Shown here piece after piece: positions 1 to 9,182 of a stretch of 64,000 nucleotides of DNA. Position 1 is the first letter of the stretch. Each line of letters opens with the position of its first letter. Position numbers and translations under genes: made by a program. The notes under the pieces were generated by a model. The model saw nothing but the letters and a program-made list of their open reading frames with translations, made no database searches and was not told where the DNA came from. Source of the DNA: Thermotogota bacterium (GTDB lineage: Bacteria > Thermotogota > Thermotogae > Petrotogales > Petrotogaceae); NCBI GenBank assembly GCA_029780115.1, contig JAKOZG010000002.1, forward strand, positions 1-64,000, in the 5' to 3' direction.

Positions 1-723
1 CTTTATTACATGACGTCTAACAACTTTGTCTTCTAATCCACGAGCTTTTAGAGAAGTAACAAACGGAGCATTGACAACATCAAGCATATTACCCCTCATA
101 ACTCTCATTAAACCAGCAAGACCTGAGAATCCTATCACTACAATAGGTAACCAAATATGTTTTAGCAAATCAACCAACTTAGCCCAACTCCATGGAGCTC
201 CAATATATTGAACCGAAAATAAACCTCCTATTGAAGTTACTCCCATTTGCAGAGCTAACCACATAAAAACTAAAGCAAGAAAAAAAACTGGCACAGAAAT
301 TCCTAAAAATCCTACAAAGGTAAGAATATAATCACTAACAGAATATTGATGCATTGATGTGTAGATTCCAGCAGGAACAGCTATTATCCATTGAAATATG
401 ATAGTCAAAAGTGCAATTGAAACCGTCCAACCCATTCTTTCCCAAATTAATTCACCCACAGGTCTTTTATAGGCAAATGAATACCCAAAATCTCCTTTTG
501 TAATAATACCTTTTATCCAGATAAAATACCTCTGAACAGGGGGTTTGTCTAAACCCAACATCTCATTAAGCCTTACTAAATGCTCAGGAGAAATATTTGG
601 ATTTTCCATAAATTGAGAAGCAAAACTTCCTGGCTGTAACTCCGTTATGATAAAGCACATTACAGATATTAGAAACATTGTTGGAATCATGATTAACAAT
701 CTTCTCACAATGAATGACCACAT
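1..723 (-). CDS. ABC transporter permease, DppB/OppB family (partial, C-terminus beyond window)
   Basis: Inner-membrane permease of a peptide/oligosaccharide (family 5) ABC importer. The gene enters the window from the left edge, so only the first 241 codons are visible. It starts at ATG 723 after a GGAGGAATT ribosome site. The N-terminus (MWSFIVRRLL) followed by a hydrophobic helix is typical of DppB. At the left edge the protein reads KARGLEDKVVRRHVIK, which fits the EAA-type loop that contacts the ATPase. The family-5 binding protein gene lies immediately upstream and the two are probably co-transcribed. The substrate cannot be read from sequence; in Thermotogota such systems carry peptides or oligosaccharides. 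Confidence 0.9.
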   Translation of the reverse strand, partial: MWSFIVRRLLIMIPTMFLISVMCFIITELQPGSFASQFMENPNISPEHLVRLNEMLGLDKPPVQRYFIWIKGIITKGDFGYSFAYKRPVGELIWERMGWTVSIALLTIIFQWIIAVPAGIYTSMHQYSVSDYILTFVGFLGISVPVFFLALVFMWLALQMGVTSIGGLFSVQYIGAPWSWAKLVDLLKHIWLPIVVIGFSGLAGLMRVMRGNMLDVVNAPFVTSLKARGLEDKVVRRHVIK

Positions 724-770
724 GTAAATTCCTCCACTTTTAAACAATTTAAAAGTTAATGCTCATTAAT

Positions 771-842
771 CGGAGTTTCATACACTGGCAGAATTGATAT
801 TAAAAAACGCTTTGTTGACTACAATAAATGTATGAAACTCCG
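771..842. repeat. 14-bp perfect inverted repeat between binding-protein and permease genes
   Basis: CGGAGTTTCATACA (771-784) is exactly matched by TGTATGAAACTCCG (829-842), with 44 nt between the arms. It lies in the 169-nt gap between the family-5 binding protein gene and the permease gene, so the leftward transcript would carry a long stem there. No T-run follows the stem on the minus strand, so it is not a classical terminator. A role in processing or differential expression is inferred. Confidence 0.75.
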
Positions 843-892
843 TGCAATTTATTTTTTAAATTGGCTTAGTAAATCTGTTTAGCCGATCTTTT

Positions 893-2638
893 TTATTTAA
901 CAAAAATTGTATAATAACTGTAAACCACTGGTCCATTTCCGTTTAATTGGAAAACATTACCTATACGTTTATTCCAGCCCCAAATATCCATCGGTTTACA
1001 AACGAATATATATGGAACTTTATCTGCGTAAATCTCTTGCCAGCGATCATAATATTTTTTTCTTTCGTATGGATCCATAGTAGTTTGTCCTTTTTCAAAA
1101 AGTTCATAAACCTCCAATTCCCAATCTAACATATTTTCAAAAACTGGTTTCCCAGTTTGTGGATCCCTAGTAGATATATGATTATAATAAAGCGGTCCAC
1201 TCGGCTGCCATATCTCTTTCCTTAATTGAGGATCAGGTTGATTTCCAAAAGCATACATAGACATTTCAAAATTTCCCGCTAAGAGGGTTTCCATTATTAC
1301 AGAAATATCTAAAAACTGCAAATGAAGTTTTACTCCGATCTTTTTCACATCTTCTGAAAAAATATAGGCAATTTCTTGGGCTTGTTGAGCAGTAGTAGTC
1401 AAAAATACTATTTCAAGATTTTTTCCACTTGGTAAATTCCTTATGCCATCTTTATCTGTATCTTTTAATCCTAGTTTATCTAATAGTTCTGCCGATTTAG
1501 TCAGATCATAAGGTCTTCTAATCTCTTCGATTTTTGGGTTATAAAAGAAATTTGAGGGTAAAGTCGGTGTCCCACCATAAACTGCTAATGTATTATATAC
1601 TTCTTCTATTATTCTATCTCTATCCAAAGCGTATTCCATCGCCCTTCTAAAATCGTCTTCCCTAAATAGTTTTCGTAACTCAGGATCTTTCGCGTCTAAA
1701 TTAAAGGTAATATGAAAAGGACTTGGTGTAGGATTAACTGGTTCTGCGGCAAAAATTCTAAATGGTGCGCCTGCTAATTCTTGACTTTTCAAAGTTGGAT
1801 AATCTTTTGGATCTAGTACTGCAAAATCAACTTCTCCTGTCATAAATTTGGCCATTGTAACTTCAGGGTCAGGAATAACTATAAAGTTTATCCTATCAAT
1901 ATATGGCAAACGATTTCCCCACTTATCAACTTTCCAATAGTTAGGATTCTTCTTAAGAACAATTTTTTGATCAGTAACATATCGTTCAATAGTAAAAGGT
2001 CCTGTCCCAACTATTTCATTTGGAGGTGTGCTAGTAGTCCATATAAAGTTTACAGAACTCAGATCATTCTTATCAATTAAAGGTTCAAGTACATGTTTAG
2101 GAAATATTTTTACATGAGAAAGTGTCATAAGAAATGGACCAAAGGGTTCGGGTAATATAGCTTTCACAGTCATATCGTCAATTTTTTCCCATTTAACCAA
2201 TTCTCCGGCTATTGTCAATCTAGGTATTGCATTATTAATAGCTTTTTCATTCATTGCAAAATATTTTAATGTAAACATAACGTCATCGGCACTAAAAGGA
2301 TGTCCATCTGACCATTTGACATCTCTTAAATGAAAAATTACTTCTCTTCCATCCTCTGATATCTCCCAAGATTCGGCTAAAGCTGGTTCAGGCTGCTGAT
2401 AAACAGGTTGCAAATCAATCAAAGGATTCAGAACGTGTATCATCACACTGAACGCGGGTGTAAAAAATGTCGCATAAAGATTAAAAGAATCTGGAGCACC
2501 GTTTAAAGCTAAATTCACTTCACCTCCCATTTTTGGCTCCTCAGGCGTTAGCCAATCAGGGACAACAAAATCTGCCGCAAAAACACTAAAAGCTAAAATC
2601 CCAACTAACAATAGCATAAAAAACTTTTTCATTTTCAA
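893..2638 (-). CDS. ABC transporter substrate-binding protein, family 5 (SBP_bac_5)
   Basis: Secreted or lipid-independent periplasmic binding protein of a peptide/oligosaccharide ABC importer, 581 aa. The N-terminus is a clear Sec signal peptide (MKMKKFFMLLLVGILAFSVFA, cleavage near A21-A22). The mature part has the family-5 layout: a PALAESWE-type motif near residue 85, VIFHLRDVKWSDG (about residues 99-111) and later YDLTKSAELLDKLG. Length is normal for the family. The start ATG follows GGAGG. It is the first gene of a leftward unit with the DppB-type permease downstream. The ligand is unknown; family-5 proteins bind peptides, nickel or, often in Thermotogota, oligosaccharides. Confidence 0.9.
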   Translation of the reverse strand: MKMKKFFMLLLVGILAFSVFAADFVVPDWLTPEEPKMGGEVNLALNGAPDSFNLYATFFTPAFSVMIHVLNPLIDLQPVYQQPEPALAESWEISEDGREVIFHLRDVKWSDGHPFSADDVMFTLKYFAMNEKAINNAIPRLTIAGELVKWEKIDDMTVKAILPEPFGPFLMTLSHVKIFPKHVLEPLIDKNDLSSVNFIWTTSTPPNEIVGTGPFTIERYVTDQKIVLKKNPNYWKVDKWGNRLPYIDRINFIVIPDPEVTMAKFMTGEVDFAVLDPKDYPTLKSQELAGAPFRIFAAEPVNPTPSPFHITFNLDAKDPELRKLFREDDFRRAMEYALDRDRIIEEVYNTLAVYGGTPTLPSNFFYNPKIEEIRRPYDLTKSAELLDKLGLKDTDKDGIRNLPSGKNLEIVFLTTTAQQAQEIAYIFSEDVKKIGVKLHLQFLDISVIMETLLAGNFEMSMYAFGNQPDPQLRKEIWQPSGPLYYNHISTRDPQTGKPVFENMLDWELEVYELFEKGQTTMDPYERKKYYDRWQEIYADKVPYIFVCKPMDIWGWNKRIGNVFQLNGNGPVVYSYYTIFVK

Positions 2639-2752
2639 AAACCTCCTCTAAAAATTTTAAAAACTTTTAAAAGTAATAATGTAAATAAACTTGCTATATG
2701 AAATAAAATATGCATTATTTCCTGACTCTAACTTAATTTAATTCAAATGATT

Positions 2753-3577
2753 TCATCCTTTTACGGCTCCTGCTGTTAAACCACTTATAAACTGTTTTGA
2801 CATTAATAAATAAAGTATTATCATTGGTATACTCGCAATCACCATCCCTGCAAACAAACTTGCCCAATCGGTCATATATTGTCCAAAGAATATAGTCATG
2901 CCAAGCTGGATGGTTTTTAAACTATCTGACCGGATAAAAAGAAGGGGAAAAAAGAAATCGTTCCACCATGGAACAAAATTAACCAAGGCAACTGTCGCTA
3001 GTGCAGGTCTAACTAAAGGCAACATTATCTTATAAAATATTTGAAATTCATTACATCCATCTACGCGTGCAGCATCAGATAATTCTGAAGGTATGGTTTT
3101 GAAAAAACCGGTAAATAGAAAAACAGACATAGGCATTCCACTAGCAGAATAAGTAAAAATTAGAGACAACCTGGTATCAAGTAAATTTAAATCTCTCATT
3201 AAAATAAACAGAGGTACTATTCCTAATCTTATAGGAATCATAATACCTGCAAGAAAAATCATAAACACTAAATTATTAAATTTAAAATTAAATTTAGCTA
3301 ATGCATAAGCAGCCAAAGAAGCACAAAAAAGGAGAATGATTAATGAAGAAATAGTTATTAAAACGCTATTCAAAAAATATACTTTAAAATTTGCTTCATT
3401 CCATACCTTTATGAAATTCTGAAAGTTCCATTTCTTTGGCAAATTAAAAGGATTAAAAAATATTTCTGGAGTTGTTTTAAAGGATGATATAAACATTATA
3501 AAAATTGGATAAATAGATATAACTGCAAGAATTGTAAGGAACATATAATTTAAGACAACCAATATTTTTTTAGTCAT
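2753..3577 (-). CDS. Sugar ABC transporter permease, MalG type
   Basis: Inner-membrane permease of a CUT1-type sugar ABC importer, about 274 aa, six predicted helices. The EAA loop reads DAARVDGCNEFQIFYKIMLP around residues 180-200. The preferred start is ATG 3577, which has GGGTGAG just upstream; a TTG at 3592 is also in frame but has no good ribosome site. The gene follows the MalF-type permease by 11 nt and completes a binding protein-permease-permease set. No ATPase is encoded here, so a shared MsmK/MalK-type ATPase elsewhere is likely. Confidence 0.92.
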   Translation of the reverse strand: MTKKILVVLNYMFLTILAVISIYPIFIMFISSFKTTPEIFFNPFNLPKKWNFQNFIKVWNEANFKVYFLNSVLITISSLIILLFCASLAAYALAKFNFKFNNLVFMIFLAGIMIPIRLGIVPLFILMRDLNLLDTRLSLIFTYSASGMPMSVFLFTGFFKTIPSELSDAARVDGCNEFQIFYKIMLPLVRPALATVALVNFVPWWNDFFFPLLFIRSDSLKTIQLGMTIFFGQYMTDWASLFAGMVIASIPMIILYLLMSKQFISGLTAGAVKG

Positions 3578-3588
3578 TTTCTCACCCT

Positions 3589-4506
3589 TCAATATTCGAT
3601 TTCGCTTTTTTGCATAATTCTTATTCCAAAATATGAAGCAAACCCAATTATGATCAACATTACTACTGCAATGGCGGATGCTACTCCTATATTTCCTCCC
3701 GCAGCCCCTGTCGTAGGATCTCCAAAAGCTGTTCTATAGAAAAACGTTGCTAACAAATCCGTCGAATAATGAGGATTACCACTTGAACCTTGCATAACAA
3801 AAACCAATTCAAAAGCATTAAAATCCCAAATGAAAGTAAGTATAGTAACCATAATTATCGTTGGTTTCAAAAGTGGAAGAGTTATGTATCTAAACAAATG
3901 CCATTTGTTTGCTCCATCGACTATTGCAGCTTCGTTCAATTCTTGAGGTATACTCTGTAGACCTGCCTTAAAAACAAGAACAGGATAGCCAAACCATCTC
4001 CAAAAATTTATCAATATAATTGTGTTTAAAGCAGTACTTTCTTGACCAAGCCATGGTGCTACCCACTTTTCCAGTCCTATAAGACTCAAAAATTGGCTAA
4101 CAGCACCCCAATTTGGATTTAAAAGTAGTAACCACAAGAACCCTACAACAACCATCGATAACGTATAAGTAAGAAAATAAACAGCTTGAAAAAATTCCAT
4201 CACCGGTTTTTCTTTATTTAATTGAATTGCGATATACAAACCAATAGTTGTTTGAAGAATAAAAGTCGTTAAAAAAAACTTCGCATTATGTCCGAGCGCT
4301 TTCCAAAATTTTTCTTTATATGGATATTCCCTAAGTACTTTGCGAAAATTTTCGAATCCTATAAACTCTTTTCTGATAAATCCATCCCAGGAAAAGAAAC
4401 TGTATCCTAAAGCAGATACTAATGGATATATCATAAAAAGTCCGTATAGAATAACGCCTGGCAATAGAAAAAAGAGGTAAGGGTGTTTTTGAATCCATTT
4501 TTTCAT
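3589..4506 (-). CDS. Sugar ABC transporter permease, MalF type
   Basis: Inner-membrane permease of the same CUT1 sugar importer, about 305 aa. The sequence begins MKKWIQKHPYLFFLLPG, typical of MalF/UgpA proteins. The EAA loop is EAAIVDGANKWHLFRYITLP. ATG 4506 is chosen because AGAAGGAAT precedes it at normal spacing; the longer frame to 4545 would run into the intercistronic hairpin. The position between binding protein and MalG-type permease is the usual gene order. Confidence 0.92.
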   Translation of the reverse strand: MKKWIQKHPYLFFLLPGVILYGLFMIYPLVSALGYSFFSWDGFIRKEFIGFENFRKVLREYPYKEKFWKALGHNAKFFLTTFILQTTIGLYIAIQLNKEKPVMEFFQAVYFLTYTLSMVVVGFLWLLLLNPNWGAVSQFLSLIGLEKWVAPWLGQESTALNTIILINFWRWFGYPVLVFKAGLQSIPQELNEAAIVDGANKWHLFRYITLPLLKPTIIMVTILTFIWDFNAFELVFVMQGSSGNPHYSTDLLATFFYRTAFGDPTTGAAGGNIGVASAIAVVMLIIIGFASYFGIRIMQKSEIEY

Positions 4507-4532
4507 GCAATTCCTTCTTTCGTTTGAAAGTT

Positions 4533-4566
4533 GGGTGTTACACAAAATAACCCGTGTGTAACACCC
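4533..4566. repeat. 11-bp perfect inverted repeat between binding-protein and MalF-type genes
   Basis: GGGTGTTACAC (4533-4543) pairs with GTGTAACACCC (4556-4566) around a 12-nt loop. It sits in the 73-nt gap after the sugar binding protein gene and before malF. No U-run follows on the minus-strand transcript. This recalls intercistronic stem-loops that keep binding-protein mRNA more abundant than permease mRNA; that role is inferred. Confidence 0.8.
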
Positions 4567-4579
4567 TTATTCAAATCAA

Positions 4580-5836
4580 CTATTTTTTAAATGGTTCATA
4601 CCAAGTTGCTATTCCTTGTTGTATTTTTCTCAGAGTAGTTTCTATATTTTGTGTTCCGGCCATTAATGCTTGAAGCTCATTTTGCAAAAGTGTTGAGCCA
4701 CTTGGTTCTCCATATCTAAATGCAGTTAACATCATAAAAGGAGTAGGATTTGCAACATTAACGACTTCCCTTAAAGCCTTGTCTGTCGGTTCAACCCCTG
4801 GAACAGCTGAAATTTGAGCAAGCTCATCTGTAAACATTTGCCCAAATTTTTGACTAGCTGTAAATCTAATAAATTTGGTCGCTTCTTCTATATATTTGCA
4901 GTCTGCATTAATTCCATAAGAACCATCAACATAGATTGAACTATATGCTGGCGTGTCTTCCGTTTCTCCAGGAACGATAAAAGCACCTATTTCAACCGCT
5001 GGATTCATTTGTTTTATTGTACCAATTTCATAAGAACCCGCAACCCACATAACAGCCATTTCTTGTGCAAACATTATTTGCATGTCTGTATATCCTACTC
5101 CCGTATAATTGCGAGGTAAATATGGCCTCAGTTCAAGTATTTTTTCCAAAGCTCTTTTCATCTCTTCAGATTCAAAAGTTTTCTCACCTGAAACTACAGC
5201 TTCGTAAAATTCATCTCCACCATAAAAAGTTGGAGCAACTCCTCCAAATAAGGTTTCTAGGGTCCAAGCATCTTTTGTTCCATTAGCAAAAGGTATATAT
5301 CCTGCATTTTTAATTTTTTCTGCAGTATTTAAAAATTCTTCCCAAGTTTTAGGTGTTTCAAGATGAAGTTCATTGAAAAGTCTCTTGTTATATAGAACAA
5401 GTACATGCTGTACAGCAAAAGGTACACCATAAATTTTTCCATCTCTTCTACTAGTTGCACCTTCTAAGACGTATTCCGGGAAATTTTCCAATTCAGGAAT
5501 TTTATCATCCAAAGGCAATAAAAATCCCGCATTAGCCAAAGGTTCCATTCCTCCATATGCTCTTAGCTGGATTATATCTGGTCCCATACCTCCTTGTAAG
5601 GCAGTGGCAAGAATAGTGTTATACTCTGTATTTCGATAAGCAGTAAAGTTAATGTGAATATTTGGATATTCTTTGTTGAATTCCGAGATAAATTTTTGAT
5701 AAGCTTTTATATCCTCAGTTCTCCAACTCCAAAAATCTAACTCAATTACGCCCTTTTCTCCAACCGCAGCTATTACATTTGTTACAGGAACTAGCACTAG
5801 AACCAAAAAAGTTAAAAACAATATAAACTTCTTCAT
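4580..5836 (-). CDS. Sugar ABC transporter substrate-binding protein, family 1
   Basis: Extracytoplasmic binding protein of the CUT1 sugar importer, 418 aa. A signal peptide occupies about residues 1-23. The mature start LDFWSWR and the segment QKFISEFNKEYPNIHINF are characteristic of SBP_bac_1; the C-terminus carries FIRFTASQKFGQMF. The ATG follows AAGGAGG at about 9 nt. It is divergent from the namZ-nagZ-murQ-nagA operon, so an amino-sugar or muropeptide-derived disaccharide is a plausible ligand. That link rests only on neighbourhood. Confidence 0.9.
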   Translation of the reverse strand: MKKFILFLTFLVLVLVPVTNVIAAVGEKGVIELDFWSWRTEDIKAYQKFISEFNKEYPNIHINFTAYRNTEYNTILATALQGGMGPDIIQLRAYGGMEPLANAGFLLPLDDKIPELENFPEYVLEGATSRRDGKIYGVPFAVQHVLVLYNKRLFNELHLETPKTWEEFLNTAEKIKNAGYIPFANGTKDAWTLETLFGGVAPTFYGGDEFYEAVVSGEKTFESEEMKRALEKILELRPYLPRNYTGVGYTDMQIMFAQEMAVMWVAGSYEIGTIKQMNPAVEIGAFIVPGETEDTPAYSSIYVDGSYGINADCKYIEEATKFIRFTASQKFGQMFTDELAQISAVPGVEPTDKALREVVNVANPTPFMMLTAFRYGEPSGSTLLQNELQALMAGTQNIETTLRKIQQGIATWYEPFKK

Positions 5837-6408
5837 TGCATAAAACCTCCTTTTGAGTATTGGTAAAACAAATCATTAAAACTTCATTAAACTATCTAAT
5901 CCGATAATTTTTTATGCCTTTTCATCTGAATTAGCTCAATTCAAAAGATGTTCTAGTTGGTCAAAGTATCCTACAAAATAAGCATATGAAATATTTAAAA
6001 AATTTTATTTTGATGGCTAGATATCTAATTACAGGCTTTATGAACAATTTATAAATCTTTAAAACATTATGCTACTTCATCATTGCCAAAAACATCAAAA
6101 CTTATAAGCACAATTAATATAATGACTGTAAAAAGTTTTTCATTCCTACAAACCTCTATTATGTAGTTAAAAACACTTGAAAAGTTTGAGCAAAATATTT
6201 AAAATATACTTTGTACCAGGTAAAAATACTAATATATATGTGACAAAGTAAATACATAGTTAATAAGATTATTGGTTTGTAATTTGTTTTTTTAATTATC
6301 CCATAAAATTATAAGTGTTTGCAAATTGAAAAAAACGATATTTTTTTATTTAATTGCCAATAATTAATCATAATAACTAAAAACAACATATTTTCAATAG
6401 ATTTAGAT

Positions 6409-6438
6409 TTGACATATTGTCATTACTTAATGTACAAT
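6409..6438 (+). promoter_or_regulatory. Promoter of the namZ-nagA operon
   Basis: TTGACA at 6409-6414 and TACAAT at 6433-6438 with an 18-nt spacer, followed by an AAGAAGGTG ribosome site and ATG 6469. This is the best sigma-A-type promoter in the gap. Confidence 0.8.
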
Positions 6439-6442
6439 TAAG
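6426..6442. promoter_or_regulatory. Candidate GntR operator over the -10 box
   Basis: CTTAAT and ATTAAG arms flank GTACA, giving a near-palindrome centred on the -10 box. The core TGTACA fits the general GntR half-site rule (GT...AC). A GntR/UTRA regulator is encoded in the operon, so autoregulation by a phosphorylated amino sugar is a reasonable inference, untested here. Confidence 0.4.
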
Positions 6443-6468
6443 ATAAAAAGAAAGAAGGTGTATTAATT

Positions 6469-7620
6469 ATGATATTCCAAGGAATAGACGTATTAGAAAA
6501 AAATCATTTTAAAGAACTAAACAATAAAAAAATTGCATTAATAACTAATTATTCTTTTGTAAATAAGATCATGGAAGATGGGATTGATTTAATGTTCAAA
6601 AATAATATCAATGTAGTTAAGATATTTACTCCTGAACATGGGCTTTATGGCTTACCTGATGGGCAAGAATTTAACGATCAAATTCATCCTATTTATAAGA
6701 TTCCTGTAATAAGTTTATATGGTGAAAATAAAAAACCTACTTCTGAGCAACTAAAAGACGTTGATGTTCTTGTTTATGATATTCAAGATGTTGGATTAAG
6801 ATTTTATACCTTTATATACACCTTAGCTTATTCTTTAATCGCTGCTAGCGAAAACGCTAAGAAATTTATAGTTTTAGATAGAATAAATCCCTTAGGAAGA
6901 ATAGTTTTTGGACCTAGAATTAAAAAAGATTTTTTTACATTTGTTGGCAATTATGAACTTCCTTTAAGATACGGTCTCACCCCTGGTGAACTGGCAAGAT
7001 ACTACAAGAAATATCTTAAATTAGATATTGATTTAGAAGTTATTCAAATTGAAGGATGGCAAGGAGACACTTTCGATAAATTACAGTTAAAATGGAATAT
7101 TCCTTCTCCTGCTTTACCCACTTTCGAAAGCACGGTAGCATATAGTGGTATGTGTTTAATTGAAGGTTCAAACATAAGTGAAGGGAGAGGAACACCTAAA
7201 CCTTTTTGTTTTATTGGCGCACCATGGATAAACGAAAACGAATTATATGATTTCTTACGTAAAAAATTCCCTAATCTGATTTTAAGAAAAAGAAACTTTA
7301 TACCAAATTTTTCTAAATTTCAAGGACGACTATGTAATGGTGTAGAATTTTTCCCTGAAACAAAAGATAACTTTGTAATAGTAGCAGTTGAGATGGTCAG
7401 ATATTTAGCTCAAAAAGAAGATTTCGAATTTAGAAAATATATAGATAGAGAAAATCTTCATCAAAAAGATCACATTGAAAATTTACTAGGAGTTGAAAAG
7501 ACAATATTTTTTGAAGACGATTTTTCATACTTAGAAGATTGGAACAAAAGTGCTCAAGAATTTATTGATTTTTGTGATGATATTTTACTATATGGAGGAA
7601 TAAACCTATGGAAGATTTAG
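6469..7620 (+). CDS. namZ: Exo-beta-N-acetylmuramidase NamZ (DUF1343/YbbC family)
   Basis: Predicted to release MurNAc from the non-reducing end of peptidoglycan fragments (GH171 family, as shown for Bacillus YbbC/NamZ). The protein has 383 aa. Recognised by ALITNYS near the N-terminus, PEHGLYG at about 55-61, DIQDVGLRFYT near 104-114 and LPLRYGLTPGELA near 163. No signal peptide is visible, so it may act in the cytoplasm, unlike the secreted Bacillus enzyme, or be exported another way. It starts the operon and overlaps nagZ by 13 nt. The NamZ-NagZ-MurQ order strongly supports a muropeptide sugar role. Confidence 0.88.
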   Translation: MIFQGIDVLEKNHFKELNNKKIALITNYSFVNKIMEDGIDLMFKNNINVVKIFTPEHGLYGLPDGQEFNDQIHPIYKIPVISLYGENKKPTSEQLKDVDVLVYDIQDVGLRFYTFIYTLAYSLIAASENAKKFIVLDRINPLGRIVFGPRIKKDFFTFVGNYELPLRYGLTPGELARYYKKYLKLDIDLEVIQIEGWQGDTFDKLQLKWNIPSPALPTFESTVAYSGMCLIEGSNISEGRGTPKPFCFIGAPWINENELYDFLRKKFPNLILRKRNFIPNFSKFQGRLCNGVEFFPETKDNFVIVAVEMVRYLAQKEDFEFRKYIDRENLHQKDHIENLLGVEKTIFFEDDFSYLEDWNKSAQEFIDFCDDILLYGGINLWKI

Positions 7621-9182
7621 ATAGAATATTGGGGAAATTATTTTTAATAGGTATACACGGGACGAGTTTAAATAAAGAAAATATGAAAGCATTGAATGCG
7701 ATCAAACCTGGGGCAATAATTTTCTTTTCAAGAAACGTACAACACAAAAATCAGCTACACAAATTCATAGAAGATATTAAAAATTTTCTTGGTTATGAAC
7801 CTCTGTTTAGTATTGATCAAGAAGGTGGAATGGTGACTCGTTTAGAAAAAAGTTTTTCTGTTGCTCCAAGTGCTATGGCTGTTGCTGCCACAGGCTATAG
7901 CGAAAACGCTTATATAGCAGCTAATACCCTCGCAAAAGAAATGCTAGCGGTTGGAATAGATTGGGATTATGCCCCCGTTGTTGATATAAACAATAATCCT
8001 TTAAACTCAGCAATAGGTATCAGAAGTTTTTCTGATGATAAGAATGTTGTACTCAAATTTGCATCTGAATTTGTTAAAGGATTACATGATGGTGGAGTGC
8101 TTTCATGTTTAAAGCATTTTCCTGGAATTGGAAATGTAAATATAGATCCTCACTTAGATCTTCCTCAATCAAATCTAAGTAAAGAAGAGCTTTTGCTGAA
8201 TGAACTATTTCCTTTCTTAAACATAAAATCTTCATCTTGGATGCCCACCCATATTTACTTACCAAGGATACAAAACACAAGAGAGCCTGTTTCTGTTTCC
8301 AAAGAAATTCTTACTGATTTTGTTAGGAATGAATTAGATTTTAAAGGTGTGTTGGTTTCCGATGATTTACAAATGGGTGGGGTAAGCAATTTTTATTCTA
8401 TAGAAGAAGCTACAATAAAAGCATTGAATGCTGGTATGGATATTGTTACTATATGTCATTCCTTTGATGAACAAGCAAAAGCTAAAGAAGCTGTTGTATT
8501 TGAATATAAAAATAATAATGACTTTAAAAAGATAGTTAAAAAGGCCTTAGAAAGAATAAACAATTTACATAATTATTCTCGCAATTTAAAAAATAAACTC
8601 TCAACTGAAGTTTCTTTAGCAGATGTTGGTTGTAAAAAACACTTAGACATTATGCAAAATATTTGTGATCAATCAATTACCTCCTTTATCGATAAAAAGT
8701 CTTCAAAGGAAGAAATTTCATCTATTGAAAAGTTAGATAATGTTTTTTACTTTTTAAAAGTTAAAAATACGATTGGAGTTGAAGACAGTGAGAATAAAAG
8801 TAAATGGTTAATTAATCAAATTTCTAAAGATTTCAAACTCAGTCCAATAGACCTAACACAATCCAAAAAAGAAGATGTCATTAATTTATCAAAAAATAAA
8901 ATTAATTTGATCTTTACTGAAAACGCCTACTTGAATGAAGAGATATCAGATTTAATTTTAAAGATAGCTCACACATCTAAAGAAACATATTTAGTTGCAC
9001 TAAGAAATCCTTATGATATCTTTTTACCTCAGATAAAGTATGGATTATGCTCATATGGATATCAATTAAATTCACAAATATCCTTGTATAAAACATTGAA
9101 GGGGGAAATGAAACCAATTGGAAAATTACCTATTGATCGGAGGTCTGAATATGCTAGAATTTCTAGAAACAGAAAAGAGTAA
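7608..9182 (+). CDS. nagZ: Beta-N-acetylhexosaminidase NagZ (GH3)
   Basis: Glycosidase that removes GlcNAc from the non-reducing end of GlcNAc-MurNAc fragments. The protein has 524 aa: a GH3 TIM barrel in about residues 1-330, then an alpha/beta C-terminal domain ending GKLPIDRR. IDQEGG lies at 69-74, KHFPG at about 168-172, then a D-P-H dyad (about 181-183) that marks NagZ-type GH3 enzymes. The nucleophile motif SDD is near 249-251. No signal peptide is seen. It overlaps namZ by 13 nt and murQ by 32 nt, suggesting translational coupling. With NamZ it would split GlcNAc-MurNAc chains completely to monosaccharides. Confidence 0.9.
   Translation: MEDLDRILGKLFLIGIHGTSLNKENMKALNAIKPGAIIFFSRNVQHKNQLHKFIEDIKNFLGYEPLFSIDQEGGMVTRLEKSFSVAPSAMAVAATGYSENAYIAANTLAKEMLAVGIDWDYAPVVDINNNPLNSAIGIRSFSDDKNVVLKFASEFVKGLHDGGVLSCLKHFPGIGNVNIDPHLDLPQSNLSKEELLLNELFPFLNIKSSSWMPTHIYLPRIQNTREPVSVSKEILTDFVRNELDFKGVLVSDDLQMGGVSNFYSIEEATIKALNAGMDIVTICHSFDEQAKAKEAVVFEYKNNNDFKKIVKKALERINNLHNYSRNLKNKLSTEVSLADVGCKKHLDIMQNICDQSITSFIDKKSSKEEISSIEKLDNVFYFLKVKNTIGVEDSENKSKWLINQISKDFKLSPIDLTQSKKEDVINLSKNKINLIFTENAYLNEEISDLILKIAHTSKETYLVALRNPYDIFLPQIKYGLCSYGYQLNSQISLYKTLKGEMKPIGKLPIDRRSEYARISRNRKE

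Larger units (their letters stand above)
5837..6468. other. 632-nt divergent intergenic region
   Basis: AT-rich region between the sugar binding-protein gene (leftward) and the NamZ gene (rightward). I see no coding frame. It holds the well-formed rightward promoter at 6409-6438 with an overlapping palindrome. It also holds a looser inverted repeat, TACTTTGT (6208-6215) with ACAAAGTA (6244-6251). I could not identify a convincing leftward promoter for the transporter. Confidence 0.6.
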
